15,248 nt of DNA from Xanthobacteraceae bacterium (GCA_030037185.1 JASHRR010000039.1:1-15248); one strand, 5' to 3'; shown: positions 7,915 to 15,241, numbered from the stretch's first letter. Notes: generated from the sequence alone by a model not told the origin. A program made the numbers and translations.

Positions 7915-7972
7915 AGCCCCTCAACGTTATCGCCGATAGCCCTCGCGGGAATCGGTCTTACGTCTGACCTGC
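7800..7972 (-). repeat. Right arm of inverted repeat (LysR 5' region)
   Basis: This is the reverse-complement partner of about 6917-7095. It holds the leader, ATG (7914) and helix-turn-helix coding part of the minus-strand LysR relic. The two arms are separated by about 700 bp of further LysR debris. The likeness includes bases upstream of the start codon, so a whole 5' region was duplicated rather than only coding sequence being conserved. Confidence 0.8.
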
Positions 7973-8048
7973 AAGTCGGCAGCAGCCGATGCCGAGACGC
8001 ATCCGCGACACCTCTCCTGCCTATTAGAGTAGAACAAAGGAGCCCGCC

Positions 8049-8451
8049 ATGATCGCAGAAACGAGGCCTATGAAACTCGGTAACGTCGTCTTCGCACTCG
8101 CCTTGACCTGCACCTTAAGTCTGATGGGCGCTAGTTCGATCACCAATTCAGCCGTTGCCCAGGCCTTCTCGCCCACGACCACCGGCGTGATCGGCATCCT
8201 TACCGCAAAGGCGGTCACACGCGAACAGCTCATGGCCGTCATGCCAGCTGAAATGCCGGACACCGTGCAGCTCTATCACAATGGCCAGGTTCGTGTGGTA
8301 TTCGCGTGGCGATGGTCGCGGAGCCGTCTTGTTGCTGGGGATGCCAGGGATGTCGCCGAGGCGCACGCGATTATGGAGGGCTTTCCGCTGGCACGAGGAC
8401 ATCGCAGTCGGTCCACTCTTGCCGCTCCGCCTGCTCACGGCCAATCGCTGA
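8049..8451 (+). pseudogene. Small exported protein gene with three frame changes
   Basis: It begins at ATG 8049 after a strong AAAGGAG at 7-nt spacing, with a signal peptide (hydrophobic to about residue 36, cleavage near SAVAQA). Frame 1 reads GVIGILTAKAVTREQLMAVM and PAEMPDTVQLYHNGQVR to about 8294. The expected sequence then continues in the next frame as WYSRGDGRGAVLLL (8296-8337), returns to the first frame as DARDVAEAHAIMEGFPLAR (8340-8396), and ends in the second frame as DIAVGPLLPLRLLTANR with TGA at 8449-8451. The first two shifts look like -2 and +2 and cancel each other. The open frame itself runs on to 8507. The TREQLMAVMP..LYxNG..WYSRGDG..AEAHAIMEGxPL pattern recalls small proteins of the YCII/muconolactone-isomerase-like fold; that family call is tentative. 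It is divergent from the minus-strand LysR relic. Confidence 0.65.
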
Positions 8452-8687
8452 GGCAGGCAATAAGGACAAGCGCCAAATCGAGTGCGCTCTCGTTGGCTAA
8501 CTCATAATGCTCACAGAGGTTCTTACCGTCGCTCTCGCGCGCAAAGTCGCGTTGTGCCGATGCGAAGCAGGCGACAGTCGACGGTCTTCGCAATACGCGC
8601 GGTGGTACCGTTCGTTCCATTCCTCTCAACGGTCGGCTCGATGACCGCGGTGTTTGAGACCCACGCACACCTGATAGGAGCCCAAAA

Positions 8688-9206
8688 ATGTCCCCGGCAG
8701 CCATCTTTCAATTGCAACTCGTTCTCGGTTACGTCCCGTGGCTGCTCTGCTTTGGCGCGTATGTCTGGCCCAGGCTCAAGACGATCGACCGCATCGAAGC
8801 ACAACGTGCCATCGCTACACTGCACAGCTTCCGTTTTTTCGGGCTCGTGTTCGCCGTTCCAGGCGTTGTCGGCCCCGATCTGCCAGCCGGCTTCGCCACC
8901 TTCGCGGCCTATGGCGACTTCGCAACCGGGGTGCTGGCAATGCTCGCGCTTGTCACGGTGAGGACGCGCCCGCTGTTTTCGCTGTTCGTCGTCGCCTTCA
9001 ATCTCGTGGGGGTGGCCGACATCCTGATCGACTACTATCACGGCAACCAGGTCGGCCTTCCTGCGCTGGCGGGGGAGTTGGGCGCCGCATACGCGATCCC
9101 GATCATTTACGTGCCGCTGCTGATGATCACCCACGTCGTCGCGTTGTATTTGCTGATGCCTCCTCAGCCCAAGGCCGCGCTCGCTGGCGATGCGACAGCG
9201 TGTTAG
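8688..9206 (+). CDS. Five-helix inner-membrane protein of unknown function
   Basis: A 172-aa intact membrane protein with ATG 8688 preceded by TAGGAG at 8-nt spacing. Predicted helices lie at about residues 7-27, 46-63, 69-91, 94-113 and 133-156. There are polar or charged landmarks WPRLKTIDRIEAQRAIATLH (27-46) between helices 1 and 2, and ILIDYYHGNQVGLPALAGEL (111-130) between helices 4 and 5. His46 in ATLHSFRFFG, the acidic/aromatic DYYH and His147 near MITHVV could be functional, but no catalytic motif is recognised. Similar hypothetical proteins exist in rhizobia as I recall; no role is known to me. It stands alone: decayed genes lie upstream and 450 bp without genes downstream. Codon use and frame are clean, unlike the neighbouring relics, suggesting it is still under selection. 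Confidence 0.8.
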   Translation: MSPAAIFQLQLVLGYVPWLLCFGAYVWPRLKTIDRIEAQRAIATLHSFRFFGLVFAVPGVVGPDLPAGFATFAAYGDFATGVLAMLALVTVRTRPLFSLFVVAFNLVGVADILIDYYHGNQVGLPALAGELGAAYAIPIIYVPLLMITHVVALYLLMPPQPKAALAGDATAC

Positions 9207-9631
9207 CTCGGATCAGACGCGGTGCCCGGCACCGCAACCGGCCGCCCCGGGACATGTGCCGCCCCGTCGGCGCAAGCCAGCCCTTCACGGCTGCGATGAT
9301 CGATCCGCCGCGCCCGGTAGCGAAAGATTCGCACCGCAGCCCGAAACGCTCCGGCGAGCCGTAACAGCTTCGCCGATCTGCCGTCCCCGAGCGAGGTCGA
9401 ACAGACAGAGGACTTTGTGCCGTCCGTGTCGGTGATGATTGCGGCTTGCTGCGGGAATGTTGCAGACCGGCGTTTGAGCAAGACCCGTTTCATGCCTTCC
9501 CGGGCTCGTCTTTGAGCTTGCCTTTGCGAGCCCGCTGTTGAGGACGCACCCCGGGGACGGATCTTTGAACCTGTCTGCAACGTAGCCCGAGGTCGCAGTC
9601 CCAAAGTTACCCCGGAAGAGGTTGGGGCGAA
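9207..9631. other. 425-bp stretch without a recognisable gene
   Basis: Both strands were read. The only long frame (minus strand, 9203-9604) is Arg-rich, has no family resemblance and its composition fits antisense GC-rich noise. There are no transposase, tRNA or repeat signatures. It may be old coding sequence now beyond recognition, or the decayed continuation of the accessory segment. Confidence 0.5.
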
Positions 9632-9657
9632 GGCCCCGCCTCTAGACGGGGAGGGTT
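9632..9657 (-). terminator. Palindrome at the end of the peroxiredoxin gene
   Basis: On the minus strand the sequence after the peroxiredoxin stop reads AACCCTCCCCG, then TCTAGAGG, then CGGGG: a CCCCG/CGGGG stem with an 8-nt loop (9634-9638 and 9647-9651). It overlaps the TAA stop. It lacks a T-run, so termination by it is only possible. The ACCCTCCCCG head is the same as in the other palindromes of the window, so it may be a dispersed repeat serving as an mRNA 3' hairpin. Confidence 0.45.
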
Positions 9658-10141
9658 ACAACTGCCTGAGCAATGTCTCGGCGCTCGATGTTTCAGCCTT
9701 GCCGGGCGCGTCCTCGATGTTGAGCTGCTTCACCACGCCATTTTCAACCAGCATGGAATAACGCTTCGAGCGCAGCCCCAGGCCGCCTGCCGAGCCGTCC
9801 AGGGTGAGATCGAGCGCCTTGGCAAAATCGGCGTTGCCGTCGGCGAGAAATTCGATCTTGCCTTCAGCGCCGGATGCTTTTTTCCATTCGGTCATGACGA
9901 AGACGTCGTTTACCGACGTCACCGCGATCGTATCCACGCCCTTGGCTCTGAGGGTGTCGTTGTGTTGCAAAAAACCGGGCAGATGATTGCGATGACAGGT
10001 CGGCGTGAAGGCACCCGGCACCGCGAAAAGAACCACTTTCTTGCCCTTGAAGACCTCCTCGGTGGACTTCCAGCCGGGGCCTTCGGCCGTCATCACACGA
10101 AACTTTCCCTCAGGCACATGATCGCCCACCTTGATGGCCAT
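9656..10141 (-). CDS. Peroxiredoxin, Prx5 type, 1-Cys
   Basis: A 161-aa cytosolic thiol peroxidase of the Prx5 (AhpC/TSA, redoxin) family that reduces hydrogen peroxide and organic hydroperoxides. The active site PGAFTPTC is seen at residues 42-49: peroxidatic Cys49 with Thr46 and Pro42 in the PxxxTxxC motif. The conserved Arg lies in GLRSKRYSM (Arg124/Arg127). Cys49 is the only cysteine in the protein, so it has no internal resolving Cys and must be recycled by an outside thiol (glutathione/glutaredoxin or thioredoxin; which one is not visible). Start ATG 10141 has GAGG about 9 nt upstream. Length is normal. Upstream lie 366 bp without genes, enough for its own promoter; no clear regulator site was seen. 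Confidence 0.95.
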   Translation of the reverse strand: MAIKVGDHVPEGKFRVMTAEGPGWKSTEEVFKGKKVVLFAVPGAFTPTCHRNHLPGFLQHNDTLRAKGVDTIAVTSVNDVFVMTEWKKASGAEGKIEFLADGNADFAKALDLTLDGSAGGLGLRSKRYSMLVENGVVKQLNIEDAPGKAETSSAETLLRQL

Positions 10142-10507
10142 AGTTTTAGTCCTCGTTGTTTCGGGGTTGGAAGACGACGCCGTCCGCGCACGCTGACGGC
10201 GGCCCCCACCCTACCCTCGCCCCGCATGCGGGCGCGATCGCGTTGGTCCGCGGCGCTTTACTCTCCTTTAACGGCACCGCCGGAGCCAGTCACCGGGGGC
10301 CGCAAGGCGGCACCCGATGGACGGGCGAGGGCCCCGGGGCTGAGCCCGTGGGGAGGCCCCCGCGAGCGGGAGCAGCGTCCGCGCACCATATAGCGATTTT
10401 GCCGGCCCGCCTGTCGGGGAAGCGTAGCGAGGGAGCGCGCGAGGCTTATAGCACCTTCCGGCAGGGCGGATTCGGCTTGTTGGACAAAAAATGCGCGATC
10501 GCCCGCG
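10142..10507. other. Intergenic region between peroxiredoxin and DsbD-alpha genes
   Basis: A very GC-rich stretch holding the 5' leader of the minus-strand peroxiredoxin gene at its left end and the region after the 3' end of the DsbD-alpha gene at its right. Frames crossing it show only Gly/Pro/Arg/Ala-rich noise. It contains a palindrome of the window's dispersed type (10212-10234). No sigma-70-type promoter can be named with confidence. Confidence 0.5.
10212..10234. repeat. Half-preserved extragenic palindrome
   Basis: The head TACCCTCGCC is followed by the perfect 12-bp palindrome CCCGCATGCGGG (10221-10232). The head matches the elements at 327 and 15180, but the closing AGGGTA arm is absent, so this looks like an eroded copy. 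Confidence 0.5.
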
Positions 10508-11383
10508 CTATTTCGGAACGGCCGTCACGTTTACCGCGTTTCCAGCCGACACCAGGGTGAAACGCAGGCGCGCTCCGATGGCATCGACGCCGGGCGGCGC
10601 CCCGTCGAGGTCGAATACAAACCACCGCCGACCCGGGGGAGCGCCGGCAATGGGCTCGGGCACCGGCAGTGCCCAGTCTGCAGTTGGCCCCTCGACAAAT
10701 AGGTCGAGCGGAGTGGTCGCAGGGGCCGCGATTTCGACGACAACCCGCGGGTGGGGCTGTCCGGGCTCAAGGCGCACGGCTGCAATACCGAAGGACGCAG
10801 TGTCGCCGAGGCGAGCCTCCTTCGGTGCCTCAAGTTCCGCCGCCGCAAGTCGCGAATCGTGCGGTGATGGCTTGGACGACAACTCCAGGATTGCCTCGCC
10901 TTTCGCAGGGACGCAAAGCTTTTCACAGATCGCATAGTCAAGGGTCAGTCGCAGGGTGGCCGGCCGGTTCGGATTTTTGGCGGTCACGCGGGCCGGAAAC
11001 ATCACATCGCCCTTGTAGCCGATTGAGGTGCCGCCGTCGTCAGTGAAACGCTGTGGCGCCGGCCACACCAGGGAGACGGACTTCACGTTTTCGGACTTGG
11101 AGAAGTCAAATGCGGGCGGCACGCCGCTGTCACCAGGATACCGCCAGTAAGTCTTCCATCCGGTGGCAAGGCGGATTTCGACCCCGGCCCGCAGCACGCC
11201 GTCCGCGCGCACAGAGCTGCCGGCGACCAGCCGCACGGCCGAACGTGCATCGCCGTCCCACGCCGAGGCATCCGCGGCGCCCGCGGCGCCATTCGGGGCG
11301 AATGCGAGCAGCACACCGAGCGTTGCCGTCGAGACACATTGTCGCAATATCAAAGCAATCATGGATGATCGTTTAGCTGACAT
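10508..11383 (-). CDS. Periplasmic DsbD-alpha-type (disulfide reductase N-terminal) domain protein
   Basis: A 291-aa exported protein. It has a signal peptide (residues about 1-37, hydrophobic core ATLGVLLAFA, cleavage near AAGA). The mature domain carries TGWKTYWRYPGDSGVPPAFDF (residues 74-94), GYKGDVMFPARV and the redox pair CEKLC (Cys153 and Cys157) followed by VPA, the hallmark of the DsbD/ScsB N-terminal domain that passes electrons to periplasmic disulfide-isomerase or reductase partners. The transmembrane beta domain and thioredoxin gamma domain of DsbD are absent, so it needs a separate membrane electron donor not seen here. Start ATG 11383 is taken; the internal ATG at 11362 is possible, and neither has a strong ribosome site. 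It is divergent from yqgE with 84 bp between them, so they may share regulation. Confidence 0.85.
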   Translation of the reverse strand: MSAKRSSMIALILRQCVSTATLGVLLAFAPNGAAGAADASAWDGDARSAVRLVAGSSVRADGVLRAGVEIRLATGWKTYWRYPGDSGVPPAFDFSKSENVKSVSLVWPAPQRFTDDGGTSIGYKGDVMFPARVTAKNPNRPATLRLTLDYAICEKLCVPAKGEAILELSSKPSPHDSRLAAAELEAPKEARLGDTASFGIAAVRLEPGQPHPRVVVEIAAPATTPLDLFVEGPTADWALPVPEPIAGAPPGRRWFVFDLDGAPPGVDAIGARLRFTLVSAGNAVNVTAVPK

Positions 11384-11411
11384 GGAATCCAGTGACCATT
11401 GAATTCCTCGT

Positions 11412-11426
11412 GACCGAACGACGGTC
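11412..11426. promoter_or_regulatory. Inverted repeat in the divergent DsbD-alpha/yqgE promoter region
   Basis: GACCG (11412-11416), AACGA spacer, CGGTC (11422-11426): a perfect 5-bp dyad in the 84-bp divergent spacer, a place where an operator would act on both genes. Such a short dyad can occur by chance, and no bound protein is suggested. Confidence 0.3.
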
Positions 11427-11467
11427 TCGCATTGCCGTTCTACCGATATGAGGTTACCTTTTCAGCC

Positions 11468-12121
11468 ATGAAGGCACCAGGTCCGGCCATGAAGGCAGCA
11501 AGGAAGAGTATGAAGGCCCATTCCCCCATGGGGCCTTCGCGGCGTGGATATCTGGACGGCCAGATGTTGATCGCGATGCCGAGCATGCGCGACGAACGAT
11601 TTGCCCGCACTCTCATCTATATTTGTGCGCACTCCGCGGAAGGAGCCATGGGAATTGTCGTCAACCAGCCTGCGAACAACATCAAATTTCCTGATTTGCT
11701 GGTGCAGCTGGATGTGATCTCTGACCATGATATCATCCAATTACCGCTGAGCGCCGGTTCTGTGCAGGTGCTCAAAGGCGGACCAGTGGAGCCCGGTCGC
11801 GGCTTCGTGCTGCATTCAAGCGACTACTTCGTCGAGAATTCGACCTTGCCGATCGATGACGGCATTTGTCTCACCGCGACGCTTGACGTCCTCAAGGCGA
11901 TCGCAAAAGGCGATGGTCCGGGCAACGCGTTGCTGGCGCTCGGCTATGCGGGATGGGCGCCCGGGCAGCTCGAGAACGAGATTCAGGACAACGGATGGCT
12001 GCACTGCAGTGCCGACACCGACCTTATCTTCGGCTCCGACATCAGCGCCAAATACGACCGGGCCCTGAAAAAGCTCGGCATTCACGCCGGCATGCTGTCG
12101 AGCGAAGCCGGGCACGCATGA
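11468..12121 (+). CDS. yqgE: YqgE/AlgH family protein (UPF0301)
   Basis: A 217-aa cytosolic protein of the widespread YqgE/AlgH family, whose biochemical role is unsettled; AlgH was linked to alginate regulation in Pseudomonas. Family features are the opening [19 protein letters not shown], then [59 protein letters not shown] and NGWLHC near the end. It is full length. The start is uncertain: three in-frame ATGs at 11468, 11489 and 11510, each opening an MKA tripeptide, lie exactly 21 nt apart. 11468 is taken as the longest ATG version (a TTG-opened extension to 11432 is unlikely); 11510 has AGGA 5 nt upstream and is a strong rival (203 aa). It converges with the EAL receptor gene, with 43 bp between the stops. 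Confidence 0.93.
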   Translation: MKAPGPAMKAARKSMKAHSPMGPSRRGYLDGQMLIAMPSMRDERFARTLIYICAHSAEGAMGIVVNQPANNIKFPDLLVQLDVISDHDIIQLPLSAGSVQVLKGGPVEPGRGFVLHSSDYFVENSTLPIDDGICLTATLDVLKAIAKGDGPGNALLALGYAGWAPGQLENEIQDNGWLHCSADTDLIFGSDISAKYDRALKKLGIHAGMLSSEAGHA

Positions 12122-12164
12122 ATCACAAATCGGCAATCACGGTCTGACAGACTCAAGGCGCCGA

Positions 12165-15041
12165 TCACTGACTCCTGATCACCTCCAGGCGCTTGCCGAG
12201 AATCAAATCCTGCGCCTGCGCGGCCGACATCGCACGCCCGAAGGCAAGGCCCTGAGCGAATTCGCAGCCGAGATGATGGAGCGCAGCCGCGTCGGCTTCA
12301 TTCTCGGCCCCTTCGGCCACGACGTCCATACCGAGATCATGCGCTAAACCGACGATCGAGCGCAGGACGATCGGCCGCGCCCCCTTGGCGTTGGCGCGCA
12401 CAAATGATCTGTCGATCTTGATCGTGTCAAACGGGAGGCGCGGCAGATACACCAGGGAGGAATGCCCGGTGCCGAAATCGTTGAGCGCAAGGCCGGCCCC
12501 GACATCTCGCAGCCGCTTCAGGACTTGCGCCGACTGCTCGGGATTTGCCATCACGGCGGATTCGGTGAGCTCGAGCTTGAGCGTGCCGCGCGCCAAGCCG
12601 CTGCGTGCGAGCGCGCCGCGCAGACCTTCGACGACGTCGTTCTTGAGCAGTTGCCGGGACGAGACGTTGACGCTCGCAAACAGCGGCAGGCGACTGCGCG
12701 CAGCGCGCTGCCAGATCGTAAGCTGGCGCGCCGTGCGTTCGACCGCGAACAACCCGATTTCCGCGATGACGCCGACTTCCTCCGCCATCGCGATGAATTC
12801 GAACGGCGAAAGGCGGCCCATTTTCGGATGGTCCCACCACGCCAGCGCCTCGAAGCCGGCAACCGTGCGGTTTTCGAGCCGCACAATCGGCCGGTACAGC
12901 ATCACAATTTCCTCCCGGCTGACGGCGCGGCGCAGCTCAGATTCCAGATTCAATCGCTCGGGCTTGCGTGCCCGTATGGCGGGCTTGAATATTTCGAAGC
13001 GGTCGCCCCGGGCGCGTTTCGCCGCATACATCGCAAGCTCCGCATTCTTTATGAGTTCATCGGCTGCCGCAGACGGCGCCTCCAACAGGGCGATGCCAAG
13101 GGAGGCGGTAACGGAAATTTCGCGTTCGTTGAACGTGATGGGCGCGCGGACCGCCTTGCAGCCGGCTTGCGCGAGGGCGATGATGCGATTGGGATCCTTC
13201 TCTGACACGAGGATGAAACCGAACTGGTCGCCGGACAGTCGGGCAAGGGTGTCCTGCGGCTTGAGCAGCCGGCCAAGTCGGCGCGCCAGCGTCAACAGGA
13301 TCGAGTCTCCGACCGCCATGCCGACGGCGTCGTTAACCTGCTTGAAACGGTCGAGGTCCATCACCATTACCGTCGGCCGAAGATCAGCGTTGCCCTTGGC
13401 AATAGCCAGCACGGCGTCGAGGCGATCGACGAAAAGCTGGCGGTTCGGCAGACCGGTCAGATTGTCATAAACGGCGTCATGAAGCAGGCGCTCTTCCGCG
13501 ATCTTGGCCTCGCTGACATCCGTCAGCGTGCCGACCAGCCGGATCACCTCGCCGTCGGAACCCACCACCGGCCGCGCCTTCAAAGTGAACCACAACGAAT
13601 GTCCGTCGGGATTGCGCAGGCGAAAATCCTGTGCCACGCGGCCCCGACCCTGTTCGACCACGCCGTCGAGCGCCGCACGGAAACGGTCGCGATCGTGCGG
13701 GTGAATGACGTCGATCCATTGCGCCGCAGGGCCGTCCAGCGTGCCGCGGGTGAGGCCGAGCATGGATTCGGTTTCCGGACTCGTGAACACCCTGTCGGCC
13801 GACACATCCCAATCCCAGATCAGATCGCCGGCGCCGGTGAGCGCCAGCGCCCGGCGCTCGACATCTGTGACGATCCCTTGTGTCACGCCGCCCGCGAAGG
13901 CGTGCTGCATGACGGTGAAGCCGATCAACAGCACAATCAGAACCAGGCCGCCCAGCAAGGCTGGCGCCACGATGTCGTTTGTCACCCATCCGCCGACCGC
14001 AAGCCCTGCTGCGATGACCCAGCACATCAGCAGGAACCAGGTCGGAATCAACAAGACTGCGCGGTCAAATCCTTGGACTGCAAGATAGATGATAACCCCG
14101 AAGCCGCCGATGGCGACGAACAGAAGCGACAATCGCGCGATGCCGGAGGCAATCGACGGATCAACGAGGGCGACCGCGACCAGCGCCCCTAGAAAGGCGA
14201 GCCACGCAATCGCGATATGAGCGTAGCGAACGTGCCAGCGACTGAGATTGAGATAGGCGAACAGGAACACCAGGAGCGTTGCCGCCAGAATAGCCTCGCC
14301 GGATGCACGCCACACCCGCTCGGCGCCGGCCGACATGTCAAACACCCTGCCCCAGAACCCGAAATCAATGCCGATATAGACGAGCACTGCCCAACCGAGC
14401 GCAGCGGCGGCCGGGAACATGAAACTGCCTTTCACGACGAAAAGGATCGTCAGGAACAAGGCGAGCAGGCCGGCAATGCCGATCACGATGCCATGATAGA
14501 GCGTGAAGCTGTTGACTTTGTCTTTGTAGGTGTCGGGCTCCCAAAGATAAATCTGCGGCAACCTGTCGGTGCGCAGCTCCATGATGAAGGTGACCACGTT
14601 GCCGGGATCGAGGGTGATGCGGAAGATGTCGGCGGTGGCGCTATCCTGGCGGTCGGGCCGATCGCCCGCGCTGGGCGTCATGTTGACCACGCGGGATAGC
14701 CCGAGGTCCGGCCAGAGAATTTTTGATCCTGCCATCTGGTAGTGCGGAACCACGATGAGGCGATCGATCTGCTCGTCGCTCGAGTTGGCCAGCGCGAACA
14801 CCGCCCAATTGGTACCGACCTCGCGGGCCGGAACTTCCATGCGGCGCACGATCCCGTCGCTGCCCGGCGCGGTCGAGACCAGGAGCCGGCCGCCATCGCT
14901 CTTCAGCCGTTCTACCGCGTCCGTAAGATCAATTGCTGCGATGTCGACACGCACATTGACGGCCTCCACGGCGCGGACCGGAGACGCGGCCAACGACATG
15001 ATGCAAATCGCCGCCGCCAGAGCGACGTACAGAGCCCTCAA
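12165..15041 (-). CDS. 7TM receptor with PAS, degenerate GGDEF and EAL domains
   Basis: A 958-aa inner-membrane cyclic-di-GMP signalling protein. In order: signal peptide (1-24, ending SPVRA), periplasmic domain (25-178) of the 7TMR-DISM extracellular type, seven helices (about 181-205, 210-228, 247-265, 271-293, 301-322, 328-351, 356-378), PAS/PAC (398-518), GGDEF (520-687) and EAL (697-945). The GGDEF signature is SGDQF (603-607) and the I-site is KPQD, so cyclase activity is unlikely. The EAL domain keeps EAL (731-733), VNVSS (Asn), ELTES (Glu), KIDRSF (Lys), AEGAEN and QG, but the loop-6 DDFGTG is NDFGTG (Asn854), replacing a metal-binding Asp. Phosphodiesterase activity is therefore in doubt. 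The frame is open to 15161; TTG 15041 is chosen because GGAGG lies 8 nt upstream and it puts the signal peptide at the N-terminus. Confidence 0.93.
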   Translation of the reverse strand: MRALYVALAAAICIMSLAASPVRAVEAVNVRVDIAAIDLTDAVERLKSDGGRLLVSTAPGSDGIVRRMEVPAREVGTNWAVFALANSSDEQIDRLIVVPHYQMAGSKILWPDLGLSRVVNMTPSAGDRPDRQDSATADIFRITLDPGNVVTFIMELRTDRLPQIYLWEPDTYKDKVNSFTLYHGIVIGIAGLLALFLTILFVVKGSFMFPAAAALGWAVLVYIGIDFGFWGRVFDMSAGAERVWRASGEAILAATLLVFLFAYLNLSRWHVRYAHIAIAWLAFLGALVAVALVDPSIASGIARLSLLFVAIGGFGVIIYLAVQGFDRAVLLIPTWFLLMCWVIAAGLAVGGWVTNDIVAPALLGGLVLIVLLIGFTVMQHAFAGGVTQGIVTDVERRALALTGAGDLIWDWDVSADRVFTSPETESMLGLTRGTLDGPAAQWIDVIHPHDRDRFRAALDGVVEQGRGRVAQDFRLRNPDGHSLWFTLKARPVVGSDGEVIRLVGTLTDVSEAKIAEERLLHDAVYDNLTGLPNRQLFVDRLDAVLAIAKGNADLRPTVMVMDLDRFKQVNDAVGMAVGDSILLTLARRLGRLLKPQDTLARLSGDQFGFILVSEKDPNRIIALAQAGCKAVRAPITFNEREISVTASLGIALLEAPSAAADELIKNAELAMYAAKRARGDRFEIFKPAIRARKPERLNLESELRRAVSREEIVMLYRPIVRLENRTVAGFEALAWWDHPKMGRLSPFEFIAMAEEVGVIAEIGLFAVERTARQLTIWQRAARSRLPLFASVNVSSRQLLKNDVVEGLRGALARSGLARGTLKLELTESAVMANPEQSAQVLKRLRDVGAGLALNDFGTGHSSLVYLPRLPFDTIKIDRSFVRANAKGARPIVLRSIVGLAHDLGMDVVAEGAENEADAAALHHLGCEFAQGLAFGRAMSAAQAQDLILGKRLEVIRSQ

Positions 15042-15049
15042 GCGGCAAT

Positions 15050-15054
15050 CCTCC
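15050..15054 (-). promoter_or_regulatory. Ribosome binding site that sets a TTG start
   Basis: On the minus strand this is a perfect GGAGG, 8 nt before TTG 15041. No comparable site precedes the ATG at 15161, and the intervening 40 residues would bury the signal peptide, so the TTG start is favoured. Confidence 0.7.
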
Positions 15055-15181
15055 GTGCCTGTTTCCCCAAACCCTTCTCCGTCTCGGCCCCATTTCTGAG
15101 TATCGGACCGAGCTACCAAGCGCAAGAAACGCACGTCCCGGAACGTGCATTCGCCGCGCACTCGACGCTACCCTTCCGCTA

Positions 15182-15204
15182 CCCTCCCCGGCAAGCGGGG
15201 CGGG
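15182..15204. repeat. Extragenic palindrome upstream of the EAL receptor gene
   Basis: CCCTCCCCG, GCAAG, CGGGGCGGG: an 8-bp stem with one T/C mismatch around a GCAAG loop. It is preceded by GCTACCCTTCC, a partial direct copy of its head. It belongs to the same type as the palindrome at 327-356. Confidence 0.6.
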
Positions 15205-15215
15205 CGTCATTTATT

Positions 15216-15241
15216 ACCCTCTTTGCGGGCAAACGCAGGGT
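15216..15241. repeat. Second extragenic palindrome at the right edge
   Basis: The outer arms ACCCT (15216-15220) and AGGGT (15237-15241) enclose the inner arms TGCG (15224-15227) and CGCA (15234-15237), with a GGCAAA loop. It follows the first palindrome by 11 bp, giving a tandem pair that probably forms the upstream boundary of the EAL gene promoter region. Confidence 0.5.

Noticed and set aside
6900..8040. Transposon or insertion sequence with terminal inverted repeats
   Set aside because: The inverted-repeat arms encode LysR 5' ends and there is no transposase or target-site duplication, so a duplicated regulator explains them better.
8452..8687. Possible extra relic or leader gene upstream of the membrane protein
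   Set aside because: Frames here show only short hydrophobic runs (for example RAVVPFVPFLSTVGSM) that I cannot tie to a family. It is treated as leader and spacer.
9203..9604. 133-codon minus-strand frame in the gap after the membrane protein
   Set aside because: Arg-rich with no recognisable domain or signal and no convincing ribosome site. It also touches the 3' end of the preceding gene in antisense.
12385..13470. 361-codon plus-strand frame, and another at 13479-14192
   Set aside because: Both are shadows opposite the GGDEF/EAL and PAS/7TM coding parts of the receptor. They are Ser/Arg-rich or His/Asp-rich antisense products without motifs.
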